Source: Leptospira ellinghausenii
Lineage (GTDB): Bacteria; Spirochaetota; Leptospiria; Leptospirales; Leptospiraceae
Direction: 5' to 3'
DNA: 64,000 nucleotides
Assembly: GCF_003114815.1 (NCBI RefSeq)
Contig: NZ_BFAZ01000003.1
Span: 186,001-250,000, forward strand
Each line of letters begins with the position of its first letter. The stretch's first letter is position 1. The position numbers and the translations under genes were made by a program. The notes beneath the pieces are model-generated. The model was not told the DNA's origin and did no database searches. It saw only the letters and a list, made by a program, of their open reading frames with translations. Below are positions 29,627 to 39,052 of this stretch, piece after piece.

Positions 29627-30762
29627 ATAAGCCAAAAGTAAGTTTTGTTATCCCATGTTTAAATGAAGAAAAAACTCTACCATATGTATTAGAAAAACTA
29701 AACAGAGTTAAGAAAAATTTTTCGAAATTGTATGAGATTGAAGTTTTAGTTTCTGATAATGGCAGTACTGATCGTTCCATCAAAATTGCAAAAGAATTTG
29801 GCGCACGAGTGGCACCTGCAAAAGACAGAGGGTATGGAGCCGCTTTAGATTCTGGGATCCGAAATGCAAAAGGCGACATCATTGTTTTTGCAGATGCTGA
29901 TGATACCTATGATTTTCTAGAAGCGCCCAATCTCGTTTCGAAATTAGTGAATGGTGATTTTGACATGGTAATTGGATCTAGATTGGATGGAAAAATTCAT
30001 AAAGGTGCAATGCCATTCTTACATCGATATCTAGGTACACCTGTTATTAATTGGATTATTAACCTCCTTTATGCAAAGAAGAATAAAATTCGAGATAGTA
30101 ATTCAGGATTTCGATGTTTTAAGAAAGATAAATATTTATCTTGGGACATTAAAAGTAAGGGAATGGAATTTGCTTCTGAGTTATTGATTAAAGCTTTAAT
30201 TCATGAGGCAAAAATGGAACATGTTCCAGTTTCGCTTTATCCAGATAAAGAAGGTCGAATTCCTCATTTAAAAACTTGGCGTGATGGAATGCGTCATCTA
30301 CTTCGAATTTTATTCTATGGTCCTCATTTATTTGAAAGAATAGGTCTTAGCTTTTTTTCGTTTTTCTGGGTCCAACTTCTAATTGGATTTTTTGTTGGGA
30401 AAGTTGTGAGAATTGGAGGTATGAATTTATACGGAATCCATTCAATGGTTTTCTTTTCATTTTTAACAATTTTAGGTTTAAGTTTATGGGGAACGGGACT
30501 TCTCATTGCTACCAAACAGCCTAGAATCAGCAGGATCTATCAATTAATTTTAAACTTAGAAGAAGATAGACTGTTTTTTGTTTTAATTTCAGGCTTGGGT
30601 GTGATCAGTATTACGCTTGTTTGGCTTTTTTTGCAATGGCAAAAATCGGATTATGCGTTTATCCATTTTGAACGCGAATTTATTGTCACTACAAACTTAA
30701 GTCTTACTCTTTTGATTTTCGGATTACAAGCCGTCACAGCTCATATCATTAAGAGAGAGTAG
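29623..30762 (+). CDS. Polyprenyl-phosphate sugar synthase fused to four-helix membrane domain
   Basis: The 379-residue protein has a cytoplasmic GT2 domain (residues 1-230) with VSFVIPCLNEEKTLPYVLEKL, VSDNGSTDRSIKIA, VFADADDTYDFLEAP and RDSNSGFRCFKK, typical of dolichol-phosphate-glucose/mannose synthase-like proteins. Residues 240-379 form four membrane segments, as in GtrA-like flippase domains or archaeal-type DPM synthases. The fusion could both make a polyprenyl-phosphate sugar and help present it to the periplasmic side; the flippase part is inference. It overlaps the upstream ligase-like gene (ATGA). Confidence 0.82.
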   Translation: MNKPKVSFVIPCLNEEKTLPYVLEKLNRVKKNFSKLYEIEVLVSDNGSTDRSIKIAKEFGARVAPAKDRGYGAALDSGIRNAKGDIIVFADADDTYDFLEAPNLVSKLVNGDFDMVIGSRLDGKIHKGAMPFLHRYLGTPVINWIINLLYAKKNKIRDSNSGFRCFKKDKYLSWDIKSKGMEFASELLIKALIHEAKMEHVPVSLYPDKEGRIPHLKTWRDGMRHLLRILFYGPHLFERIGLSFFSFFWVQLLIGFFVGKVVRIGGMNLYGIHSMVFFSFLTILGLSLWGTGLLIATKQPRISRIYQLILNLEEDRLFFVLISGLGVISITLVWLFLQWQKSDYAFIHFEREFIVTTNLSLTLLIFGLQAVTAHIIKRE

Positions 30763-30764
30763 CA

Positions 30765-32297
30765 GTGAATTTTTATTACCGAGGATTAGTATACTTTCTA
30801 ATTGTTCTAGTTCCTATCTTCTATCGTTGGAAGTGGAATGATGGTCATATATTCATTTCGAGTGATCCACAGATAAAATATTTCCAAGTGATTCATTCTT
30901 ACCAAGGTGGTTCTGCAGAAGAATGTTTTTTCCCTGCCAATCAGTTTGGTTTTAAAACTGAGCAGATACCGATTGGGTATCCTTGGGCTTTTTTTCTGAA
31001 AAACGGTGACTGTGTTTTCCAATATCCATCTTTATTTGTTTGGGCACAAAAATCTTTTTTATATGTGATCGATCAAAAATACATAACTTATTTCCCAATT
31101 TTAATATTTTTGATAAATTTTTTAATCTTAGATAGAATCATACAATTATTTGAAAAAAGACCAACTTATATTTTGATAACAGCGATTTTGATTCAGGTTT
31201 TTTCTCCTGTTTTTTTATCTTCTTTGGACTATTCAGAATTAACGCTCACAAATTTTTTCTTGTTATTGGCGATATATTCCTATATACGTTTTAGTCGATC
31301 ACCGAAATATTATTTTGGTTTGATACTATCTTTAAGTATAGTTTTGAATTTTCAATTAAGACCTGAATCCACTATTGCATTGGTTTTATTTTTAGGATTT
31401 GTATTTTTACTTTCTAAATCGAAGATTCAGTTCTTAAAGCAATTACTTCCTTACATAGTTATAGCATTTGTTGTACAATGTATCTTTTTTTCCTATAACA
31501 ATCGGGTATATGGACACATTCTTGGAATGCGAGGCCTAAATACAGTGAATGATTTAGGCTCGAATGAATTACAACGTAATTTTCTAGGTGAATGGATTGC
31601 AGATCTTTGGGGAAATGATTTTAAAATTGGCATTTTCAAAGGTTATCCAATACTTTTTCTTTCTGCATTTGCCGTTTGGCGTAGAAAACTCAACGAGCTA
31701 AGTCCATTTTTGATATCAGGTTTGGTGTTTATTTTGATTTTACCAATACTTTCGCCTTATCGAGCAGGTGTGGATATTTTTGGGATGAGGTATTATGAAA
31801 GTGGAATTTATTTATTATTAATTGGTACTTTTATTTCGTTAGGGAAATTAAAACCTAATTATTTAGTCTTATTCATTTTTTTACCTTGTTTGTACTTTTC
31901 CTATAAATCGGATACTAGAGCAATCAAACAATGGTCTTCCTCATCCAAGGTTTATCATGAAATAATGTCGGAAATCCAGAATATACATCCTGATTTAATT
32001 GTACATAGAGGCTTATCGTTATCTTATCTCATGGGAGAGAGTTACATTACTTATCCACAAATTGCCGTATTCTCAAATGAGGATTGGTTAAAAGTGGAGG
32101 AAACATTGATGAGCAAACCGTATAGAATTTTGTATTTACAGTGGGAAGGTAATCGTTTGGTGAAAGATGAATTTCCAAAAAAAATATGGAAGGAAAAATT
32201 TGATATTAACTTTCAATTAAAACCAAAAACATATTCGATTCAAACCGAATACAAGATTGCACATTTCCAAGGTTTTTTGTTGGAGCAAAAACATTGA
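30765..32297 (+). CDS. Large membrane protein, paralogue 1 of a four-member putative GT-C family
   Basis: This is a 510-residue protein, GTG start with a good AAGAGAGAG five bases upstream. About ten helices; after the first helix the loop reads SDPQIKYFQVIHSYQGG then GYPWAF and FQYPSLFVWA. Later motifs LRPESTIAL, NRVYGHILGMR, FKIGIFKGYP and SPYRAGVDIFGMRYYE recur in the three genes at 32294, 37532 and 39053. The C-terminal 120 residues are soluble. I recall Leptospira proteins named LA_3751/LA_3752-family putative glycosyltransferases with this look, but cannot confirm it here. Predicted periplasmic sugar transfer from a polyprenyl donor. Confidence 0.68.
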   Translation: MNFYYRGLVYFLIVLVPIFYRWKWNDGHIFISSDPQIKYFQVIHSYQGGSAEECFFPANQFGFKTEQIPIGYPWAFFLKNGDCVFQYPSLFVWAQKSFLYVIDQKYITYFPILIFLINFLILDRIIQLFEKRPTYILITAILIQVFSPVFLSSLDYSELTLTNFFLLLAIYSYIRFSRSPKYYFGLILSLSIVLNFQLRPESTIALVLFLGFVFLLSKSKIQFLKQLLPYIVIAFVVQCIFFSYNNRVYGHILGMRGLNTVNDLGSNELQRNFLGEWIADLWGNDFKIGIFKGYPILFLSAFAVWRRKLNELSPFLISGLVFILILPILSPYRAGVDIFGMRYYESGIYLLLIGTFISLGKLKPNYLVLFIFLPCLYFSYKSDTRAIKQWSSSSKVYHEIMSEIQNIHPDLIVHRGLSLSYLMGESYITYPQIAVFSNEDWLKVEETLMSKPYRILYLQWEGNRLVKDEFPKKIWKEKFDINFQLKPKTYSIQTEYKIAHFQGFLLEQKH

Positions 32298-33907
32298 AAG
32301 TCTTTGTTAGATTCATCGATAACTTTGAACAATTCTTTTTAAGAAAGGAAGTTCTTGTATTTTTATTAATTTGTTTTTCTGGGATTTTGATTTACAAAAG
32401 AATTCTTTGGGATAAGGGAGTGAGTCCTCTAATCCAATCTGATTCACAAATCAAACTTTATCAAACAATAGAATATAAAAATCATGGCTTAAATTCCCAC
32501 TCCTGTTTTTTGTTGGACAATTCCTTTGACACTCAATTTGAATTTTATCCATTTAGATATCCTTGGGCATTTTTTTCTACGAACGAAGTTGGTAATAGAA
32601 CTTGTGTATTCCAATATCCAAGTTTCTTTTCTCAATTTTTTTCGCTCATCCCCATCAAATATCAATTCTTCAATCTACTAATTCTTTTTTTGTACTTAAT
32701 AGTTTGTTTGGTATTAATTTTTACATTAAAATACATTCTAAATTTAAAATCTTTGGAATACGCTCTATTGAGTGGCGTATTTTTTATCGTAGGTTATGGA
32801 ATCACAAGCGCTTTTGAATTTTCTGAGAGTGTCCCTGCACATCTTTTTTTAAGTATTTTGTTTTTTGCAATTCTTGCCATTGAATTGAATGAAAACCTTT
32901 CGAGTTTTCTCTTGTTTGTGATCGGTTTCATTGGTGCTATTTCAATTTTTTTACGATCGGAATCAATAATTTATATAGGAATAACGGGACTTGTAATCGC
33001 GTACTTTTATAGAAACGATCTTTTGGTTTTCTTACGAAATTATTTCTTTCTGTTTCTTGGGTTATTTTTCTCAATTTGTCTTTTTTCTTTTTATAATGAA
33101 TCACAATTTGGTGAAATTTTTGGTGTTAGAAGTAAAGTAAGTTTAATTGATTTTACTAGGTTAAATTTTACGGACCGCTTTCATTTAGTAAAAGAATTCT
33201 TCGTGGGAAATGAAAACCGAGTCGGATTCTTATTCTATTGTTTCCCCAGTATACTTTTTTTTATCTATTCTTCTTTCAAAACAAATCTATCAATTATACA
33301 AAAGAAGCTTTATGCCATTACCGTTTTCTCTTTCGTTTCCATTGTTTTGCTGAGTCCTTATTCTTCTGGAGGACTTTATGCGGGAATGCGGTTTACGGAA
33401 TTCACCTATTTTTTAATCACAATTTACATTTGTTTTACGATTGTAACAGAAAAAGAAAAATCTAGACGAAGAATCCTTGTTTTATTGGTAATATTTCAGA
33501 TATTTTTAGGAATTTACCATGTAAGAAAAAATATAAGAAATTTAGATTATATAAAAAAATACCATGATATATACCAATCAAAACTAGAGGAATATCCAGA
33601 CGCACCAGTTTTGCACTTGAGTACATTTGATCTTCTATTAATTTCCGATTCTTTTTTGAAAAAACCACATTGGATTGTGAATTATCAAAAGAAATTTGAT
33701 TTGATGGAAGAAAAACTAAAAGAAGCAAATGTTTCACATTTTCAAGTATTTGTCTATGATTTTGTGCCACCCAAAGATGATAATGTAACCGAAGAATTTT
33801 ATAAAGAATGGATCAATACAAAATTTGAAATCAAATCCAAGTATTATGAAAAGCAGACAGATGAAAAAATTGCGGGTTTTAGATTGATGTTATGGAAAAT
33901 GAAATGA
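32294..33907 (+). CDS. Large membrane protein, paralogue 2 of a four-member putative GT-C family
   Basis: The 537-residue protein starts at TTG overlapping the upstream TGA, eight bases after TGGAG. It parallels paralogue 1: SDSQIKLYQTIEYKNHG, RYPWAFF, FQYPSFFSQFFSL, FLRSESIIYI, NESQFGEIFGVR, RVGFLFYCFP and SPYSSGGLYAGMRFTE, in the same order and spacing. It is likely an integral inner-membrane glycosyltransferase with a periplasmic catalytic loop and a soluble C-terminal domain. Function is inferred only from topology and neighbourhood. Confidence 0.68.
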   Translation: MKVFVRFIDNFEQFFLRKEVLVFLLICFSGILIYKRILWDKGVSPLIQSDSQIKLYQTIEYKNHGLNSHSCFLLDNSFDTQFEFYPFRYPWAFFSTNEVGNRTCVFQYPSFFSQFFSLIPIKYQFFNLLILFLYLIVCLVLIFTLKYILNLKSLEYALLSGVFFIVGYGITSAFEFSESVPAHLFLSILFFAILAIELNENLSSFLLFVIGFIGAISIFLRSESIIYIGITGLVIAYFYRNDLLVFLRNYFFLFLGLFFSICLFSFYNESQFGEIFGVRSKVSLIDFTRLNFTDRFHLVKEFFVGNENRVGFLFYCFPSILFFIYSSFKTNLSIIQKKLYAITVFSFVSIVLLSPYSSGGLYAGMRFTEFTYFLITIYICFTIVTEKEKSRRRILVLLVIFQIFLGIYHVRKNIRNLDYIKKYHDIYQSKLEEYPDAPVLHLSTFDLLLISDSFLKKPHWIVNYQKKFDLMEEKLKEANVSHFQVFVYDFVPPKDDNVTEEFYKEWINTKFEIKSKYYEKQTDEKIAGFRLMLWKMK

Positions 33908-35310
33908 AGAACAATAAGGAAGTAATCAAGAAATTCAAATTTGAAATTGGTATTTTTATTTCTCTTGCATTCGGTATTTTTTTTAGATTCTATAAGTTGG
34001 ATAGACAGAGTTTATGGACCGATGAACTCTATTCTGTATATGCGTCCTCTCTTGAAAATTGGCAACAATTCTGGAATTATTTAGCAAGTGATCCTCATCC
34101 TCCACTTTTCCAAATTTTACTATCGATTTGGATTCACATCAATCCAACAGGGAATGAAGTTTATACTAAATTATTTCCAGTTCTAATTTCTATATTCAAT
34201 TTATTTGTTTTACTATTCTTAACTAAAGGTTGGGAGAAAAAAAGAAGGTTCCTCTTTCTTTTGCTTTTTTCATTTTCACCAGGTGCAATTTACTATGCAC
34301 AAGAGGTTCGATCATATTCCCTGCTTTTGTGTTTATCATCTTTTATCGTTGTTCTTTTTGATTCTTTTTTATCTGACATTCAAAATAAGAAACGATATGT
34401 ATCATTAGCAATTTTATCAATTTGTATTTCTTATGTTCATTTGTTTGGATTTATTTTTGTTGGTTTCCTTTACTTTTTATTTTGGATTTACTTTTTAGGT
34501 CTAAAGGACAATCGTCGCAATCTGGTTTTTTTACTTGGAGTTGTGACATTTATTGCTTATTTGCCGTTTGTTTTTCAGTTGTTAAGTGGGGATAAGATTG
34601 CAACTGCAAGTTGGATCGATCCTCCCAATTTAGTTTTATATTTGAGTTACTATTCTTTATATTTTTATACTTCGAAAAAATTTCTGTTTTTGACTGTTAT
34701 AGTTCCTGTTGTTCTTTTTTTACTCATCATATACCAACTGGTCAAAAAAATATTTAGGAAAGGTGGATTTTCTGTTCTTCGTTTATCGGAGATGTACTTG
34801 TTGGTAGCAATTTTTGTGATTATTGTAACAAGCATTTTTTCATTTTATAAGCCTATTGTAACAAATCGAAATTGGATCGTAACTTTACCACTTGTGTTTA
34901 TGTTTGTTTCGGAAAAAATTTCCGAAAGTAAGAGAAGTAAAATTCTTATGGTTAGTTTGATACTTTTGACTATTCTCTCTTTTGTTGATTTTAAGAAGAA
35001 TTTTTATATCGTTTTTAAGGAAGATTGGCGGTCCACAAGTCAATTCATTTCGAAACAATGTGAGGGTCGGTATGTATTTTCAAATGCGACTCCCGAATAC
35101 ATCAAACTCTATTTAGATTGGAATTCGGTCCAAAATTTTGAACCCCAATTATTAGGGGAAGAGACAAAGATAGAACAAAATAAACTTTGTGTTGTGTATC
35201 GATTTTTAGGTGGAAATGGAAAAAGTTTTGAGGAAAAGAATGGTTGGAAATTTGTAAAGGAACAGCAGTTTTACGGGATGGTAGTTAAGGAGTATCTGAG
35301 AAGTGAATAA
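33892..35310 (+). CDS. GT39/PMT-like membrane glycosyltransferase
   Basis: This 472-residue polytopic protein has a classic PMT/ArnT-like first loop: RQSLWTDELYSVYASS (Asp-Glu near residue 43), then SDPHPPLFQILLSIW, and later SFSPGAIYYAQEVRSYSL. These are the DE and HPPL features of GT-C enzymes that use polyprenyl-phosphate monosaccharides in the periplasm. A soluble C-terminal domain of about 120 residues follows the last helix. The start at 33892 overlaps the previous gene by 16 bases; ATG 33904 in an ATGA overlap is an alternative. Confidence 0.8.
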   Translation: MENEMKNNKEVIKKFKFEIGIFISLAFGIFFRFYKLDRQSLWTDELYSVYASSLENWQQFWNYLASDPHPPLFQILLSIWIHINPTGNEVYTKLFPVLISIFNLFVLLFLTKGWEKKRRFLFLLLFSFSPGAIYYAQEVRSYSLLLCLSSFIVVLFDSFLSDIQNKKRYVSLAILSICISYVHLFGFIFVGFLYFLFWIYFLGLKDNRRNLVFLLGVVTFIAYLPFVFQLLSGDKIATASWIDPPNLVLYLSYYSLYFYTSKKFLFLTVIVPVVLFLLIIYQLVKKIFRKGGFSVLRLSEMYLLVAIFVIIVTSIFSFYKPIVTNRNWIVTLPLVFMFVSEKISESKRSKILMVSLILLTILSFVDFKKNFYIVFKEDWRSTSQFISKQCEGRYVFSNATPEYIKLYLDWNSVQNFEPQLLGEETKIEQNKLCVVYRFLGGNGKSFEEKNGWKFVKEQQFYGMVVKEYLRSE

Positions 35311-36502
35311 ACATAGATTTAGGTACATAACTTCTATTTTCGAAAGGAAGTCTTTTGAACATGAAAATTTAAATGGAATTAGAGCAATTTCGATTCTTTC
35401 TGTCGTAATCTATCATGTCTGGGTGACGGTGAAACAAATTGTTCATAGTGAATATGAATTTGTAAATTTATTTTTGGGCGCTCTTTCTTCAGGGGTTGAT
35501 TTCTTTTTTTTGTTAAGTGGTTTTTTAATTTATGGGGGCTTAAGGAGGGAATTTGATAAGAATGGGAAAATAAACATAAAAGACTTCTTTGTAAAAAGGA
35601 GTTTGAGGATCTTTCCTGCTTACTATTTTGCACTATTTATACTATATTCATTTAAAAGGTTTCAGTTATCAAAGTTTGATATTCATTCGATAAAAGACCC
35701 AGCGGCAATCGCGATGTTTGAGAATATCCGGGCAGGTTTGTCCAATGTTTGGGTTGATGCTTTGTATTTAACAGACATATTGAAAGTTCCAGTTGTTTAT
35801 GATGGTGGTTGGTCTTTATCAATCGAAGAACATTTTTATTTGGTTTTACCTTTTTTTTGTGTATTTTTTTTCTTTCGAATCAATTTGATTTCTCGACTTT
35901 CTGTTTATATTTTAGGATTTTCCTTTGCTCTGTTCAATCGATATTCGGTCTCCTATCCAATTGCAAATTTAGATGCTGTTTACCAACTTTATTGCAGATT
36001 TGATTCCATACTTTACGGGATGTTAGTATACGAGATGTATCATTTATTTCCATGGCAGACATTACTCATCAGATATAAACAGTTTTGGTCTTTCATATTA
36101 TTATTCTTTAGTTTTTCTTTAATTATTTGGATGCACCAAATCGATTCTTCGAGTGCATTTGCCATCGTGTTTCGTCCAACACTTGTTTCCATAGGATTTG
36201 GAATTTTAATGTATTTTTCTTTTTTCATCAAACCGATTACAAGTTTTTTTAGTTGGAGTTTTTTTAGGCCTTTTGCTCGATTGGGATACACAGCCTACCT
36301 TTGGCATATCATAGTGATTCCAATTGTTGCTATTAAAGTTACTCCAATTGTATTAAAGAATCAAAATATGTTATCTGCGGTATATGCTTTTTTATATGTA
36401 ATATTTTTTACATTTTTAATATCATGGATAGTTTACTTAATCATTGAATTACCGTTTTTAAGAATAAAAGAAAAATTAGTGCATCCCATTAAAATTCAGT
36501 GA
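35303..36502 (+). CDS. Acyltransferase family 3 (OafA/NodX-like)
   Basis: This 399-residue integral membrane O-acyltransferase starts at GTG with AAGGAG ten bases upstream and overlaps the previous stop. It opens with NLNGIRAISILSVVIYHVW, the R-x10-H signature (Arg about residue 28, His about 38), then SSGVDFFFLLSGFLI and FFVKRSLRIFPAYYFALF, and has WSLSIEEHFYLVLPFF near residue 173. These enzymes acetylate surface polysaccharides or lipids from the periplasmic side. Ten or more helices are visible; no SGNH domain is attached. Confidence 0.87.
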   Translation: MNKHRFRYITSIFERKSFEHENLNGIRAISILSVVIYHVWVTVKQIVHSEYEFVNLFLGALSSGVDFFFLLSGFLIYGGLRREFDKNGKINIKDFFVKRSLRIFPAYYFALFILYSFKRFQLSKFDIHSIKDPAAIAMFENIRAGLSNVWVDALYLTDILKVPVVYDGGWSLSIEEHFYLVLPFFCVFFFFRINLISRLSVYILGFSFALFNRYSVSYPIANLDAVYQLYCRFDSILYGMLVYEMYHLFPWQTLLIRYKQFWSFILLFFSFSLIIWMHQIDSSSAFAIVFRPTLVSIGFGILMYFSFFIKPITSFFSWSFFRPFARLGYTAYLWHIIVIPIVAIKVTPIVLKNQNMLSAVYAFLYVIFFTFLISWIVYLIIELPFLRIKEKLVHPIKIQ

Positions 36503-36527
36503 AATAAAGAGTCTCTATAATTAAATT

Positions 36528-37526
36528 ATGAAATATTTTTTAGAAAAACGCAGTAATCCTAAATTGTTGTCCCTTGTGATTCCTTGTTATAACGAGGAAT
36601 CTGTCCTTCCTCATTTAAAAGAAAGGTTAACTTCTTTTTTAGGTAAATTACAAACAAAAATTGAGTTGATACTTGTGAATGATGGAAGTGTCGATAACAC
36701 CATTTTCGAATTAGTCAATTGGTCAAAAGAAGACAAAAGAGTTAAAGTCATTAGTTTGTCTAGGAATTTTGGACATCAGATCGCTGTCACAGCTGGAATG
36801 GATTATGCGAGTGGAGAAGCAGTTGTCATTATGGATGCAGATTTACAAGACCCTCCTGAAGTGATATTTGAAATGTTGGAGAAGTATCGAGAAGGCTATG
36901 ATGTTGTTTATGGACAACGAATTGCTCGATCAGGTGAGTCATGGTTTAAGAAAATAACAGCATGGGCTTTTTATCGTCTCATGAAAATTTTAGTTCATAA
37001 AGATTTACCATTGGATTCTGGTGATTTTAGGTTGATTTCTCGTAGATGTTTGGATGCTCTAAATGGACTTAGAGAGAACCATCGTTTTTTACGAGGCATG
37101 AATGCATGGATAGGTTTCCCTCAAACTCCTGTTTTTTATAAACGTGATGCAAGAGTTGCAGGTGAAACAAAATACCCTTTGCAAAAAATGTTAAAGTTAG
37201 CAATGAATGCAGCAGTTTCCTTTTCACCACTCCCTTTACGATTTAGTTTGGCTCTCGGAATCATCGTTGCATTTGTTGGATTTTTTGTAGGAGCTTATGC
37301 ACTCTTTCGTGCGTTTCAACATTTCATTTTGGAAATGCCAATCGTCTATAACCCAGGTTGGGCAACAATTGTCACTTTGATTTGTTTAATCGGTGGTTCG
37401 ATTTTAATTTCGATTGGTATACTTGGAGAATACATAGCTAGAATTTTTGAGGAATCTAAAAATAGACCCCTCTATGTAGTTGAATTTGTAAAAGGTATTT
37501 CAGAATCCAAACGATTACATAAGTAA
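36528..37526 (+). CDS. GtrB/DPM1-like polyprenyl-phosphate glycosyltransferase with two C-terminal helices
   Basis: This 332-residue protein has LSLVIPCYNEESVLPHLKERL, LVNDGSVDNTIFEL, SRNFGHQIAVTAGMDYASG, VIMDADLQDPPEVI and DSGDFRLISRR in the order seen in GtrB and ArnC-type enzymes. Two strong helices at about 235-260 and 275-300 anchor it. It loads undecaprenyl phosphate with a hexose for periplasmic transfer, probably to serve the neighbouring GT-C genes. It converges on a minus-strand membrane gene six bases away. Confidence 0.88.
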   Translation: MKYFLEKRSNPKLLSLVIPCYNEESVLPHLKERLTSFLGKLQTKIELILVNDGSVDNTIFELVNWSKEDKRVKVISLSRNFGHQIAVTAGMDYASGEAVVIMDADLQDPPEVIFEMLEKYREGYDVVYGQRIARSGESWFKKITAWAFYRLMKILVHKDLPLDSGDFRLISRRCLDALNGLRENHRFLRGMNAWIGFPQTPVFYKRDARVAGETKYPLQKMLKLAMNAAVSFSPLPLRFSLALGIIVAFVGFFVGAYALFRAFQHFILEMPIVYNPGWATIVTLICLIGGSILISIGILGEYIARIFEESKNRPLYVVEFVKGISESKRLHK

Positions 37527-37531
37527 GATGA

Positions 37532-39052
37532 TTACGGAGAATAATTACATTCTCGATAACCAATGAATTTTACTTCAGTATATTGTTTGCATGAATATTT
37601 TTTGTTTTGAAGGAGTATTGGAAACTCAGTACTACTTAATTCCATATTCCTTTTGACATTCATGTAAGCATTCGGAATTTTTTTCGAAAAATCAAGGATA
37701 TATATTTTTTTCATCTTTTGTGATTCCATTAAGTTTACTAACGAATTGAGATCTGATTCATTCGTAAAGTTTTGAAATGAAATTGCTGGTTGTTTCAATA
37801 AATGAATTCCAGAAGTCGCAGATAAGTTGGTATCAAAAAAAATCCATAAATCAGCATTCAAGTTTTCATAGATTTGATTTGTTTTTTTGATCATTTTAAA
37901 ACTTTCTTTCAAAATTCGCAGTATGATCAAATTGACTAAGATGGAAATGATGATAAGGATTTTGAAAATTTTATCCTTTTGGAGTTCCGACCAATAATGG
38001 GAGATGATGAAAATCATTGGAACAACTGCAAATAGTGCATACCTAGCCGAAATTGTAATTCCATCATTGGGTGCAGTCAGTCCTACGAGAATCGGATATA
38101 GGATAAATAGAGTGAGGTGGAAGTGGATTGTATTTTGTTTTCTAATGGAATATAAAGAATCTCTGAAACGATAGAGCGGATAAAGAAAATAAGGCGAAAT
38201 AAGAAAAAAACCAAATTTGAAACCTTGGTCTGAAAATCCCGTGAGTAAAATCTTTTGCAGATTTAAGATGCGATTGTTTTTTGCAAAGTAATGGTCTTCC
38301 GTATAATTGAACAAGTATCGAATTCCCATTGGGTGTCCATACTCAGTATCATTCCATAGAACAAAAAATGACAATGGGATTAGGAAGGCGATTGATAAGA
38401 AAACGATTCGGTTTCCTTTTTTTAGTCCAATTAATTGAATTGAGGAAAGGACAAATAGTAATCCGGAAAAAATTAAAAGTTCCAATCGGAAAAAACTAAG
38501 TAAAACTGAAAAACATACACTTACTATCAGTAAATTTGTGTTTTGATTTTGGATCGCCATTGTCCAGATTGAATACACGAAACAGACAAGGAAAAGAGTA
38601 ATCGGAACTTCTGATAAGTCAATGACTTGGCAAAGTACAACAGAAGTTGTAAAAACCAAAATGGAAATATTGATGTCAACTTTTCCGAACCCTTTTAAAC
38701 ATAGCACTCCTAAGAGAAGAAAAATTACATTCACATAAATCATCTGATTTACTGGTAAAAAAAAGAAAAGTTTTGCATATAAGTAAGCAAATGTTGCAGA
38801 AAAGACAGACTTCAGTTCGTTTTGGTTTTTGAGGATAAATGTAACAGGATGTAACTTTAGATATGGGTCTATCGAGTTTGCAGGGTAAGTGATGGATTCG
38901 GTTCCGTTTTGTACGCTATTGATTTGGAAGGCTTTTGCTAAGGAATCCGAAATAAAACTATTCGTTGCAGAGAGGTAGGTTTGTAATCCAAGGAAAAAAA
39001 CAAAAAAAATAGCTAAGGTGATTTTATCTTTTTTTGAGAAATGAAATTTCAT
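37532..39052 (-). CDS. Large membrane protein, paralogue 3 of a four-member putative GT-C family
   Basis: This is a 506-residue minus-strand protein. The ATG directly follows the stop of the upstream gene and has AAAGGAG eight bases before it. Family motifs in order: SDSLAKAFQINSVQNG, DPYLKLHPVTF, FFRLELLIFSG, NDTEYGHPMGIR, FKFGFFLISP and APNDGITISARYA. About eleven helices, then a soluble C-terminal region of about 110 residues. With paralogue 4 it forms a minus-strand tandem pair mirroring the plus-strand pair at 30765-33907. Function inferred as in paralogue 1. Confidence 0.66.
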   Translation of the reverse strand: MKFHFSKKDKITLAIFFVFFLGLQTYLSATNSFISDSLAKAFQINSVQNGTESITYPANSIDPYLKLHPVTFILKNQNELKSVFSATFAYLYAKLFFFLPVNQMIYVNVIFLLLGVLCLKGFGKVDINISILVFTTSVVLCQVIDLSEVPITLFLVCFVYSIWTMAIQNQNTNLLIVSVCFSVLLSFFRLELLIFSGLLFVLSSIQLIGLKKGNRIVFLSIAFLIPLSFFVLWNDTEYGHPMGIRYLFNYTEDHYFAKNNRILNLQKILLTGFSDQGFKFGFFLISPYFLYPLYRFRDSLYSIRKQNTIHFHLTLFILYPILVGLTAPNDGITISARYALFAVVPMIFIISHYWSELQKDKIFKILIIISILVNLIILRILKESFKMIKKTNQIYENLNADLWIFFDTNLSATSGIHLLKQPAISFQNFTNESDLNSLVNLMESQKMKKIYILDFSKKIPNAYMNVKRNMELSSTEFPILLQNKKYSCKQYTEVKFIGYRECNYSP

